Origin: DATKZB01 sp035528235
GTDB taxonomy: Bacteria; Planctomycetota; Phycisphaerae; FEN-1346
DNA length: 15,431 bases
Direction: 5' to 3'
Assembly (NCBI GenBank): GCA_035528235.1
Contig: DATKZB010000092.1
Span: forward strand, 1-15,431
Position numbers and translations under genes: made by a program. The notes beneath the pieces were generated by a model. It saw nothing but the letters and a program-made list of their open reading frames with translations, was not told the DNA's origin and ran no database searches. Each line of letters opens with the position of its first letter. The stretch's first letter is position 1. Positions 1-6,799 of this stretch are shown piece after piece.

Positions 1-23
1 AGCCGCGAGCGCAAGCGAGCGGC
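1..23 (+). repeat. left REP-like hairpin flanking the RAYT gene
   Basis: This arm is nearly the reverse complement of 577-599 (22 of 23 bases), so the transposase gene sits between inverted copies. The arm folds on itself: GCCGC pairs with GCGGC, followed by a tandem G.A mismatch and a GCAA-type loop. It begins exactly at base 1, so the element probably continues to the left of the window. The core AGCCGC...GCAAGC...GCGG is shared with the array at 14091-14263. Confidence 0.7.
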
Positions 24-51
24 CCGGGCAGGCGCGAAGGACCCAACCAAC

Positions 52-522
52 ATGCCGCCGACGCTGGCCTACTTCCTCACTTGGACGACGCACGGCACAT
101 GGCTCCCCGGCGATGACCGGGGGTGGGTGCACCACGGCGACGGCGCCGCCGGTCGGCCCTACGGGTCGCCTGACCCGCAGCGCGAACGCCGGGCCCGGCT
201 CCGGCTTGAGGGCGAGCCGGTCGCTCTGGACGCGCGCCAGCGGCGCATCGTCGAGGACGCCATCCGCGACACCTGCCGCACCAGGGGGTGGCCCGTGTGG
301 GCATTGAACGTGCGGACCAACCACGTCCACGTTCTTCTCACAGCGCCGCAGCAGTCGCCCGAGAGGGTGATGACGTCCCTGAAGGCCTGGGCGACCCGGC
401 GGCTGAACGAGGCAGGCCCCTCGCCAACGCCCGGGAAGTTGTGGACGCGACACGGGAGCACGCGGTATATCAAGTCGCAGGCCACGCTTGGGCGCGCGAT
501 GGAGTATGTGCAGAACCAGTAA
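52..522 (+). CDS. REP-associated tyrosine transposase (RAYT), IS200/Y1_Tnp-like
   Basis: Small single-domain HUH nuclease of 156 aa, full length for this family. The N-terminus (YFLTWTTHGTWLPGDDRGWV, residues 7-26) is the usual opening of this transposase group. The metal-binding HUH motif is NHVHVLL (His91, His93). The catalytic tyrosine is probably Tyr139 or Tyr152 near the C-terminus. Family members nick single-stranded REP hairpins and are normally single-copy, domesticated genes rather than free insertion sequences. AAGGA at 37-41 lies 10 bases before the ATG. Inverted hairpin copies flank the gene on both sides (1-23 and 577-599), which is the classic RAYT-REP arrangement. No frameshift or missing motif is visible, so the protein may be active. 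The family call is firm; activity is inference. Confidence 0.9.
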   Translation: MPPTLAYFLTWTTHGTWLPGDDRGWVHHGDGAAGRPYGSPDPQRERRARLRLEGEPVALDARQRRIVEDAIRDTCRTRGWPVWALNVRTNHVHVLLTAPQQSPERVMTSLKAWATRRLNEAGPSPTPGKLWTRHGSTRYIKSQATLGRAMEYVQNQ

Positions 523-576
523 CGGCGCGTGCAGGGCGCTTGTCGGCTGGCTGTTCGACGATTGTTCGGCGCGCCT

Positions 577-599
577 GCCGCTCGCTCGCGCTCGCGGCT
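577..599 (-). repeat. right REP-like hairpin flanking the RAYT gene
   Basis: Inverted partner of 1-23 with one mismatch. The match resumes with CAGGCGCG next to each copy, but the left side carries six extra bases, CCCGGG, between the two matching blocks. Read on the minus strand it is GCTAGCCGC...GCGG, the same head and stem layout as the repeats downstream of the TPR gene. Confidence 0.7.
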
Positions 600-666
600 A
601 GCAGTGCCAGGGCCAGCCGGCGTGCGAGGGCTAGCAGGACGCGCGTGGCTAGCCGCGCGCGCTAGC
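597..666. repeat. cluster of four GCTAGC palindromes
   Basis: GCTAGC occurs at 597-602, 630-635, 648-653 and 661-666, within 70 bases. The first is the head of the right-hand REP hairpin; the others look like degenerate REP remnants (the last continues into AAGCGGC, resembling the hairpin stem). The 171-base gap 523-693 holds these repeats and the phytase ribosome binding site. I saw no convincing sigma-70 promoter in it. Confidence 0.55.
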
Positions 667-693
667 AAGCGGCGAGGATGAGGGAGTGTGCCC

Positions 694-1749
694 ATGGCCC
701 AGCGAATCACCGTCCGAGCGATAGCCGTCGGCCTGATGCTGGTCGCGACATGGTCGGCCGCCGGCAAGGAGGCCCGCCAGGACAGCGGCAAGGCCGAGCC
801 GCCGGCCATCGAGCCCGTCGCCAGGTGCTGCGACGAAAAGGCCAGCGACCAGGACGACCTGTGTCTCTGGGTCAACCCGAAGGACGCCGCCCGGAGCACC
901 GTCATCGCGTCCGACAAGGCCGCCGATCGCCTCTTCGTCTACGACCTGGCCGGCCACACGCTCCAGGCCATCGAGACCCCCCATCCGGGCAACATCGACC
1001 TGCGCTACGGGTTCCCGCTGGGCGGTCGCAAGGTCGACATCGTGGCCTTCAACCAGCGGGCCAGCCCGCGGCGCGTCATGGTGTACGCCGTCGACCCCGA
1101 GACGCGGCACCTCGCGCGGGTCGATAACGGCCGCATCGATACCGGCGCGAACTACGGCGGCACGCTCTACCGCAGCCCCAAGACGGGCAAGGTCTACTTC
1201 GTCACCACGTCGATGGGCGGCGCGTGCGAGCAGTACGAGTTGGCCGACGACGGCACGGGCAAGGTTGGCGGCACGAAGGTCCGGACGTTCCAGACGGGCT
1301 TCTCGGAGGCGGCCGTCGGCGACGACGCGCGCGGCCGCATCTACGTGGGCGAGGAACAGAAGGGCGTCTGGGAGGTCGGCGGCGAACCCGACGACACCGC
1401 CCCGCCGCGGCTCGTCGTCCGCCTGGGCGCCAACGGCCTGCGCGGCGACGTCGAGGGCCTGGCCATCCATCCGAACGTGGGTGGCGGGCCCGCCCTGGTC
1501 GTCTCGAACCAGAGCCGCAACAACTTCAAGGTCTATCGCCTGGGCGGCGACTTCCGGCTGCTGGGCACGTTTACCGTCCGCGGCGCCAGCGACACCGACG
1601 GACTCGACCTGACGGCGATCGACCTCGGCCCGCCGTTCGCCAAGGGCCTGTTTGCCTGCCACACCGACGTCATTCCGCGGCCCGTCCTGCTGGTGCCGTG
1701 GGACCGGATTGCCGAGGTCATCGGCACCCCTTCAAGGAGCCAACCATGA
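694..1749 (+). CDS. exported beta-propeller 3-phytase
   Basis: Predicted to remove phosphate from phytate (myo-inositol hexakisphosphate) outside the cytoplasm, as calcium-dependent beta-propeller phytases do. Family landmarks appear in order: the DQDDLCLWVNPKD block (53-64) with ViaSDK (70-75), NIDLRYGFPLGGRKVDIVAFNQR spread over 100-122, the EEQKGVWEV blade (220-228), DVEGLAIHPN (252-261), SNQSRNNF (271-278) and SDTDGLDL (299-306). Length is 351 aa, normal for the family. An N-terminal hydrophobic segment (about 8-23) serves as a Sec signal peptide. I chose the ATG at 694 because AGGGAG (681-686) lies 7 bases upstream; an in-frame GTG at 688 would leave almost no spacing. The stop overlaps the next start as ATGA, so the phosphoesterase is translationally coupled. 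No promoter is clear upstream, where REP remnants abut the gene. Confidence 0.92.
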   Translation: MAQRITVRAIAVGLMLVATWSAAGKEARQDSGKAEPPAIEPVARCCDEKASDQDDLCLWVNPKDAARSTVIASDKAADRLFVYDLAGHTLQAIETPHPGNIDLRYGFPLGGRKVDIVAFNQRASPRRVMVYAVDPETRHLARVDNGRIDTGANYGGTLYRSPKTGKVYFVTTSMGGACEQYELADDGTGKVGGTKVRTFQTGFSEAAVGDDARGRIYVGEEQKGVWEVGGEPDDTAPPRLVVRLGANGLRGDVEGLAIHPNVGGGPALVVSNQSRNNFKVYRLGGDFRLLGTFTVRGASDTDGLDLTAIDLGPPFAKGLFACHTDVIPRPVLLVPWDRIAEVIGTPSRSQP

Positions 1750-2606
1750 CGTCACCGCGCAGCACCCGGCGGCGTTTTCTGAAGGCGATGGGCCTGGCGG
1801 CGGCCACGGCGGCCTTGCCGCTCCGGGCCATGGCGGCCGCGGCCAAGGCGGCACAGGAACCCTTTGCGTTCGTCCAACTCACCGACACCCAACTGGGCTT
1901 CGGCGGCTATGACCACGACGTGGCCATGCTCCGCCTGGCCGTCGACCAGATCAACGCCCTGAAACCCGACTTCGTCCTCCACTGCGGCGACTTCGTCCAC
2001 AACGACCATGACGAGAAGTCGTGGCGAGACAGCGCCGCCGGCCTCAAGGGATTGAAGGTCCCCCTGTACGCCGTCCCCGGCAACCACGACCCGCTCGACC
2101 TGTACGCCAAGTACGTGGGCAAGCCCTACGGCGCCTTCGAGCACAAGGGGTGCACGTTCGTGGGCCTGAACACGATCGAGTGGTGGAACAAGGGCGCGGC
2201 CGAGAAGAAACCCGCGCGGCCCGCGCGGCCAGGAGCGCAGGAGACGTGGCTCACGGCCACGCTGCGCGAGGCCGCCGCCAAGCGCCGGCCGATCGTCGTC
2301 TTCGGCCACATCGCCCTTTGGGAAAAGACGATCGACGAAAAACCCGCCTACATGAACCTGCCGCCCACGCGACGCAAGGCCCTGCTGACTCTGTTCGAGT
2401 CGGCCGGCGTCGCCACGTACCTGACCGGCCACGCCCACTGCAACAACGTGCTGGCCCACAAGGACATTCAACTCGTGACCACCGCCTCGACCAGCAAGAA
2501 CAACGACGGCACCCCGGCGGGATACCGCGTCTGGACGATCGGTCCCCAGCGGCCCTTCGCCCACGAGTACGTCCCCCTCAAGGGCGGCAAGGCGGGCGCA
2601 CCGTAA
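1746..2606 (+). CDS. Tat-exported calcineurin-like metallophosphoesterase
   Basis: Binuclear-metal phosphoesterase of 286 aa related to CpdA/CSTP1-type enzymes. The five metal-site motifs are visible: TDTQ (46-49), GDFVHN (81-86), GNHD (112-115), GH (187-188) and GHAH (228-231). The first motif is D-x-Q rather than D-x-H, a variant seen in exported members. The N-terminus STRRRFLKAMGLAAATAALP is a twin-arginine signal (RRxFLK), pointing to export of a folded, metal-loaded enzyme. AAGGAG (1734-1739) sits 6 bases before the ATG, which overlaps the phytase stop by four bases (ATGA). The substrate cannot be read from sequence; the coupling to phytase suggests a phosphomonoester or phosphodiester in the same scavenging route. 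Nucleotide phosphodiesterase is an alternative. Confidence 0.9.
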   Translation: MTSPRSTRRRFLKAMGLAAATAALPLRAMAAAAKAAQEPFAFVQLTDTQLGFGGYDHDVAMLRLAVDQINALKPDFVLHCGDFVHNDHDEKSWRDSAAGLKGLKVPLYAVPGNHDPLDLYAKYVGKPYGAFEHKGCTFVGLNTIEWWNKGAAEKKPARPARPGAQETWLTATLREAAAKRRPIVVFGHIALWEKTIDEKPAYMNLPPTRRKALLTLFESAGVATYLTGHAHCNNVLAHKDIQLVTTASTSKNNDGTPAGYRVWTIGPQRPFAHEYVPLKGGKAGAP

Positions 2607-2658
2607 CGCAGCCATGTGCGCCGAAGGCAAACGCATGGCTGTCGAAAGGACGATGCGC

Positions 2659-3456
2659 ATGAGAGCGATGCTGACCATGGTGCTTATGGGGATGGCGGCG
2701 GTGGCCTGGGCGGCCGCGGCCAAGGAGGCCGCGCCGGGTGCCGCCGACGCGCCCCCCAAGCCGGCCGCCGAGAAGGCCGAGCCGGCCTACGCCCCCACGG
2801 CCGACTACGAGGTCCGGACCATCGAGGGGTGGACCGTCCGCGTCCACAAAGACGTGGTGGCCAAGAAGGACCTCGCCGAGGCGACGCTCAAGCAAGTGGG
2901 CCTGCAACTCTACAACGTCACGCGGAAGGTGCCGGCCCCGGCGGTCGAGCGCCTCCGCCAAGTCGTCATCTGGGTCGAAGAGAACCCCAAGGTGACGTGC
3001 ATGTGTTACCACCCGTCGCGCGGGTGGCTGGAGGCGAACGGGTTCAACCCCGAGAAGGCCAAGTCGGTGGAACTGGGCGGGCCGCGCCACTTCCTCGACT
3101 GGACGAAACACCAGTGGTCGATGGTGCTGCACGAACTCGCCCACGCCTACCATCACCAGGTCCTGGGGTACGACCAGCCCGACATTCGGGCCGCCTACGA
3201 GAAGGCCAAGGCCGCCGGGTCGTACGAGTCGGTCCTGTACCTCACGGGCGAGACCAAGCGGGCGTACGCCCTGAACAACGACCAGGAATACTTCGCCGAA
3301 CTGACCGAGGCGTGGTTCGGCACGAACGATTTTTACCCGTTCGTGCGGGCCGAGGCCATGAAACATGACCCCGAGATGGCCGAGGTCCTCAAGAAGGTCT
3401 GGGTCGAACGCTGGAAGACACCCGAGCCTAAGCCGGCCGCCGAGCCCGCGAAGTGA
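2659..3456 (+). CDS. secreted zinc metallopeptidase (HExxH, ATLF/gluzincin-like)
   Basis: Exported zinc protease-like protein of 265 aa. The metal site is HELAH (158-162), with candidate third ligands in QEYFAELTE (209-217), followed by AWFGTNDFYPF. This spacing resembles the catalytic domain of anthrax-lethal-factor-like peptidases. A signal peptide (residues 1 to about 17, ending AWA) and a low-complexity Ala/Pro/Lys linker precede the domain. I chose the ATG at 2659 because AAAGGA (2645-2650) lies 8 bases upstream; the earlier ATGs at 2614, 2635 and 2653 lack good spacing and would spoil the signal. It starts 52 bases after the phosphoesterase, on the same strand, and probably belongs to that operon. 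The substrate is unknown. Zinc dependence is inferred from the motif. Confidence 0.82.
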   Translation: MRAMLTMVLMGMAAVAWAAAAKEAAPGAADAPPKPAAEKAEPAYAPTADYEVRTIEGWTVRVHKDVVAKKDLAEATLKQVGLQLYNVTRKVPAPAVERLRQVVIWVEENPKVTCMCYHPSRGWLEANGFNPEKAKSVELGGPRHFLDWTKHQWSMVLHELAHAYHHQVLGYDQPDIRAAYEKAKAAGSYESVLYLTGETKRAYALNNDQEYFAELTEAWFGTNDFYPFVRAEAMKHDPEMAEVLKKVWVERWKTPEPKPAAEPAK

Positions 3457-3512
3457 CGTGTAGCGCCGGGGCGCCGCTCTCGCCAGCCGTGGCACACGGT
3501 GAATACGCACCC

Positions 3513-3540
3513 GCGCGGCGGCCTGGGAAGGCCGCCGCGC
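3513..3540. terminator. 28-bp palindrome, probable bidirectional terminator or REP
   Basis: Perfect 11-bp arms GCGCGGCGGCC / GGCCGCCGCGC around a six-base loop TGGGAA. It lies between the convergent peptidase gene (ends 3456) and the ABC permease gene (ends 3579), where a terminator is expected. There is no T-run on either strand, so Rho-independent function is uncertain. An inverted copy lies at 6695-6722 (27 of 28 bases when reverse-complemented). Confidence 0.6.
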
Positions 3541-3578
3541 CAAACTCTTCTCGGACCGCTTACGGCCCCGGCGGCGGG

Positions 3579-4418
3579 TCAGCCCTTGATGCCGCTCAGG
3601 GCCACGCCGCGGACGAAGTAGCGTTGCAGGGCCAGGAAGACGACCAGGGCCGGCACCATGACGATGACGGCGGCCGTCATCTGGAGCGGCCAGTTGGTTG
3701 CCCCGTAGGCGTCCTTGAAGATCGACAGGCCCACCTCCAGCGTCCGCATGTCGACCGTGCTGGTGGCCAGCATCGGCCAGTAGAAGTCGGTCCACGACCA
3801 GATGAACCCGAACGCCCCCAGCGTGGCCAGCGCCGGCCTCGACGCCGGCAGCACGATGTGCCAGTAAATCTGGAAGTCGCTCGCCCCGTCCAGCCGCGCG
3901 GCCTCGTCGAGGCTCCGCGGTATCGTCAGAAAGAACTGGCGCAGCAGGAACGTCCCGAACGCCGTGCTCAGGTACGGGTACGGCAGGATGAGGCCCGCGT
4001 ACGTGTTCAGCAGGCCCAGCCGGTGGGTCGTCAGGAACAGCGGCACGATGAGGATGGTGCCCGGCACCATCATCGTCACGAGGAACGCGGCGAACAGCGT
4101 GTCGCGGCCGCGGAAGGTCATCCGCGCGAACCCGTACGCCGCCAGCGAGCAGACGGCCAGTTGCACCGCCACGACCGCGCCGGTCACGATGAGGCTGTTG
4201 GCGAAGAACCGGGCCACCGGCAGGTCGGGGAACGACAGGACGCACCAGTAGTTGCTGAAAGCCCATTCCTTGGGCTGGAACAGTCGGTCGGGCGTCGGAA
4301 TGGGCGACAGCGGCGGGTGCAGCGACGTAAAGACCATCCACACCAGGGGCGCCAGGGTCGCCACCGCCAGGGCCACGAGCAGCGTGTACAGGGCCGCCTT
4401 CCGCAACTTTCTTACCAT
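3579..4418 (-). CDS. ABC sugar-type transporter permease, MalG/UgpE-like
   Basis: Inner-membrane permease of 279 aa, one half of the translocation channel of a CUT1-type importer. It has an N-terminal membrane segment (about 10-31), a periplasmic stretch, then further hydrophobic spans. The EAA loop that docks the ATPase is DEAARLDGASDF followed by QIYWHIVLP (171-191). The MalG-type C-terminus ends in ALQRYFVRGVALSGIKG. The ATG at 4418 precedes the stop of the upstream permease gene, giving a 7-base overlap (4412-4418) and likely coupling. GGGAGG lies about 10 bases upstream. It is the last gene of the operon and is followed by the 28-bp palindrome. Substrate is unknown; sugars, polyols or glycerol phosphate are usual for the family. 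Confidence 0.93.
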   Translation of the reverse strand: MVRKLRKAALYTLLVALAVATLAPLVWMVFTSLHPPLSPIPTPDRLFQPKEWAFSNYWCVLSFPDLPVARFFANSLIVTGAVVAVQLAVCSLAAYGFARMTFRGRDTLFAAFLVTMMVPGTILIVPLFLTTHRLGLLNTYAGLILPYPYLSTAFGTFLLRQFFLTIPRSLDEAARLDGASDFQIYWHIVLPASRPALATLGAFGFIWSWTDFYWPMLATSTVDMRTLEVGLSIFKDAYGATNWPLQMTAAVIVMVPALVVFLALQRYFVRGVALSGIKG

Positions 4419-5302
4419 TGTTCGGCCGCCTCCCGGAGCCGCCGCCGCATCAGCCGGAACTGCAGCACCGAGATCGCCACGATGACGGCCAGCAAAATGT
4501 ACGACTGGGCGCTGGCCGACCCGATGGCGAACTTGTGCCAGGCTTCTTTGTAGATATGATACACCACCACGTCGGTGGCCCGCCGCGGCCCGCCCTTGGT
4601 CATCACGTACACCTGCGTGAACAACTGGAAGGCCGAGATGGTCGACGTCACGAGGACGAAGAACGTCGTCGGCACGAGCATCGGCAGGGTGATGTGCCGG
4701 AACCGCTGCCAGGGGCCCGCGCCGTCGATCTCGGCCGACTCGTACAGGCTGTGCGGAATGCCCTGGAGACCCGCCAGGAAGATGACCATCCGCGGCCCCA
4801 GGCCCATCCACAGGCTCATCAGCACCAGCGCCGGCAGGGCCAGGCTCGGGTCGCCCAGGAAGTCGACGTCGCCGGCCCCGCCCAGCCACTTCAGGACGGT
4901 GTTGATGAGGCCGTCGTGCGGCAGGAAGATCCAGATCCACACCATCGAGACGGCCACGCCGCTTGAGACCGCCGGCACGTAGTACAGCGTCCGGAACACC
5001 GTCACGCCGCGAAGACGCTGGTTCACCAGCACGGCCACCGCCAGCGACGACACGAGACCCAGCGGCACGGCCAGGGCCGCGAACACCACCGTGTTCCAGA
5101 ACGCCCCCCGGAAGAACGGGTCGCCCAGCGCCTGGGCGTAGTTCGCCAGGCCGACGAACCACCGCTCCTTTCCGAGCAGCGGCCAGTGATGCAGGCTCAG
5201 GTACGCCGCCACCGCCATCGGCACCAGCGAGAACACCACCAGGTACACCGTCGCCGGCGCGACGAAGAGGTATCCGTGCCAGTGGGTGCGTTTGGCGCTC
5301 AT
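4412..5302 (-). CDS. ABC sugar-type transporter permease, MalF/UgpA-like
   Basis: Inner-membrane permease of 296 aa, partner of the MalG-like protein. The N-terminus HGYLFVAPATVYLVVFSLVP (9-28) is the typical first membrane helix, followed by the FWNTVVFAAL span and the YVPAVSSGVAVSMVW segment. The EAA loop is YESAEIDGAGPWQ plus RFRHITLP (187-207). The ATG at 5302 overlaps the stop of the binding-protein gene by four bases (ATGA), so the two are coupled. Gene order (binding protein, F-type, G-type) is standard. The ATPase is missing from the operon; such importers often borrow a shared MsmX/UgpC-like ATPase encoded elsewhere. Confidence 0.93.
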   Translation of the reverse strand: MSAKRTHWHGYLFVAPATVYLVVFSLVPMAVAAYLSLHHWPLLGKERWFVGLANYAQALGDPFFRGAFWNTVVFAALAVPLGLVSSLAVAVLVNQRLRGVTVFRTLYYVPAVSSGVAVSMVWIWIFLPHDGLINTVLKWLGGAGDVDFLGDPSLALPALVLMSLWMGLGPRMVIFLAGLQGIPHSLYESAEIDGAGPWQRFRHITLPMLVPTTFFVLVTSTISAFQLFTQVYVMTKGGPRRATDVVVYHIYKEAWHKFAIGSASAQSYILLAVIVAISVLQFRLMRRRLREAAEQW

Positions 5303-6588
5303 GGTCGTCCCAGTTCGGCCTCGACGAGGGCGGCGGTGCGGCGCGCGGCCGCCTCGACGTCAACGCCGCCGCTCAGGATGTCTTCGATCATCTCGCGGCC
5401 CAGGTCCTCGACCAGTTCGTACCGCTCGACGGCCGCGCCCCACGGACGCCGCGCGTAGGGCACTTCCGCCAGAAACGCGTCCTCGACCTCGGTGCCGGCG
5501 AACGACCGGGCCACCTCGCGATGGGCCGAGATGGCCACGCCCGTCGCCAGCATCTTCGCCTGGACGGCGGCGCTGCTCCGGTACGTGATGTAGTCCCACG
5601 CCAGGTCGCGGTGCGGGCTGGCCCGCGAGATGGCGGCCCCCGCCTCGTACATGACGGTCACGTGCCGCCCGTCGCCGGGGATGCCGGCCACCCCCACGTC
5701 CATCTGGTCGACGCGGTACTCGACGAGCGACCAGTGCCCGGTCAGCGTCATGGCGGCGCGGCCGTCGCGGAAGAGGTCGACGCCGGCGGCGGCCGTCTCC
5801 GACAGGCTCGGCGCCACCCGGTGCTGCCGCACCAGGTCTACCAGGAACCGGATCGTCTCGATCGTCTGGGGCGAGTCGAGGTACCCGACGGCGTGGCGTC
5901 CGTCGGGGCTGAGGACGTCGCCGCCCGCGGCCCAGATCCACGGCAGCCACCCGGGCATCCAGTTCTCGAACTTGAAACCGTACCGCGTGGGCACGGGTCG
6001 GCCGGGTTCGTGGACCGTCAGGGCCCGGGCCGCCTCGAGGAACTCCTGTCGCGTCCACCCCGGCCGCGGCAGCGGCACCCCCGCCTCGCGGAAGAGGCGC
6101 TTGTTGTACATCATGACCATGGGCGTGAAATCGCCCGGAATGGCATAGAGCGCCTCGCCCCGCCGCGCGATGTCCACCACGTTCGGAAAGTACGCGTCGA
6201 GCCGGAACGACGCATCGGCCGCGATGAGCGGCGCGAGGTCCACCAGCAGATCGTTGTCGATGAAGACGGCGGCGCTGGAGGCGTCGAGCATGATGACGTC
6301 GGGCGGGTTCCCCGCCACGTACATCATGAGGAGTTTGGGGACGTACTGGCCGGCGCCGGGGATGTTCTCGACCTGGACGCGGACGTTGCCGTGGCGGCGC
6401 TCGAAGGCCTCACGGATCTCGCGCTCGATCCGCATCAGCGACGGGTCGACGCCCGGGCCGCCCCAGTTGGCGACCCGAAGGACGATGGTCCCGCCCTCGC
6501 CCCCGCGCCCCGCCCGGTGCGCCCACACCGCCAGGGCGACGGTGACGGCCAGTACGAGCATCACGATGATCCAGGCCGCGCGCCGCAT
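5299..6588 (-). CDS. ABC extracellular solute-binding protein, family 1
   Basis: Periplasmic or membrane-anchored binding protein of 429 aa that would capture the substrate for the two permeases downstream. The start MRRAAWIIVMLVLAVTVALA is a hydrophobic signal or anchor; there is no lipobox cysteine, unlike many Gram-positive relatives. Family 1 features include the opening strand TIVLRVANWGGPG, the PPDVIMLDASSAAVF segment, YAIPGDFTPMVMMYNKRLF with the usual hinge-region tyrosine, and the GRAAMTLTGHW block. No Shine-Dalgarno is obvious before the ATG. A candidate promoter (6600-6628) places the start codon very close to the transcription start. The ligand cannot be deduced. Confidence 0.9.
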   Translation of the reverse strand: MRRAAWIIVMLVLAVTVALAVWAHRAGRGGEGGTIVLRVANWGGPGVDPSLMRIEREIREAFERRHGNVRVQVENIPGAGQYVPKLLMMYVAGNPPDVIMLDASSAAVFIDNDLLVDLAPLIAADASFRLDAYFPNVVDIARRGEALYAIPGDFTPMVMMYNKRLFREAGVPLPRPGWTRQEFLEAARALTVHEPGRPVPTRYGFKFENWMPGWLPWIWAAGGDVLSPDGRHAVGYLDSPQTIETIRFLVDLVRQHRVAPSLSETAAAGVDLFRDGRAAMTLTGHWSLVEYRVDQMDVGVAGIPGDGRHVTVMYEAGAAISRASPHRDLAWDYITYRSSAAVQAKMLATGVAISAHREVARSFAGTEVEDAFLAEVPYARRPWGAAVERYELVEDLGREMIEDILSGGVDVEAAARRTAALVEAELGRP

Positions 6589-6599
6589 AACGCGTGCCC

Positions 6600-6628
6600 A
6601 GCCTACCGGCCGCCCCGGGCCGAATCAA
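6600..6628 (-). promoter_or_regulatory. candidate sigma-70 promoter of the ABC operon
   Basis: On the minus strand, TTGATT (6628-6623) is separated by 17 bases from TAGGCT (6605-6600). The -10 is weak (T, A and the final T match). The ATG begins 11 bases downstream, leaving a leader of only a few bases, which fits the lack of a ribosome binding site. Confidence 0.4.
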
Positions 6629-6694
6629 CTGGTTGTGACCCGGCCCGCGCCGGGTGGCATGGGCCGCAACCATGCGCAGCCGCGACCCAATAAA

Positions 6695-6722
6695 GCGCGG
6701 CGGCCTTCCAAGGCCGCCGCGC
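6695..6722. repeat. 28-bp palindrome, inverted copy of 3513-3540
   Basis: Arms GCGCGGCGGCC / GGCCGCCGCGC with centre TTCCAA. Its reverse complement matches the copy at 3513-3540 at 27 of 28 positions, so the two copies bracket the ABC operon in inverted orientation. It sits just upstream of the operon. It could be a REP-type mobile hairpin or a terminator for the DUF5666-like gene that ends at 6800. Confidence 0.65.
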
Positions 6723-6760
6723 GGTGGTTCTGAAACCGGTTCAAACGTATGTCCTGGCAA

Positions 6761-6780
6761 GGGCAGGACATGTCCTGCCC
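6761..6780. repeat. 20-bp perfect palindrome
   Basis: GGGCAGGACATGTCCTGCCC reads identically on both strands. A preceding TGTCCT (6750-6755) can also pair with AGGACA (6765-6770), giving an alternative hairpin. It lies 20 bases downstream of the minus-strand stop at 6800. It may act as a terminator hairpin, a dimeric-protein site or a dispersed repeat; no T-run follows. Confidence 0.5.
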
Positions 6781-6799
6781 CTACGGTACCGCTCGTCCG

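Noticed and set aside
159..917. 252-codon minus-strand frame across the RAYT and phytase genes
   Set aside because: Antisense to two confident genes and across the repeat region; no recognisable domain.
2578..4341. 587-codon open frame on the minus strand
   Set aside because: Spans the reverse strand of the peptidase gene and an out-of-frame reading of the MalG-like permease.
4418..5363. N-terminal extension joining the MalG-like permease to upstream sequence as one long protein
   Set aside because: The extension is an out-of-frame reading of the MalF-like gene; the ATG at 4418 with its ribosome site and membrane start is the real one.
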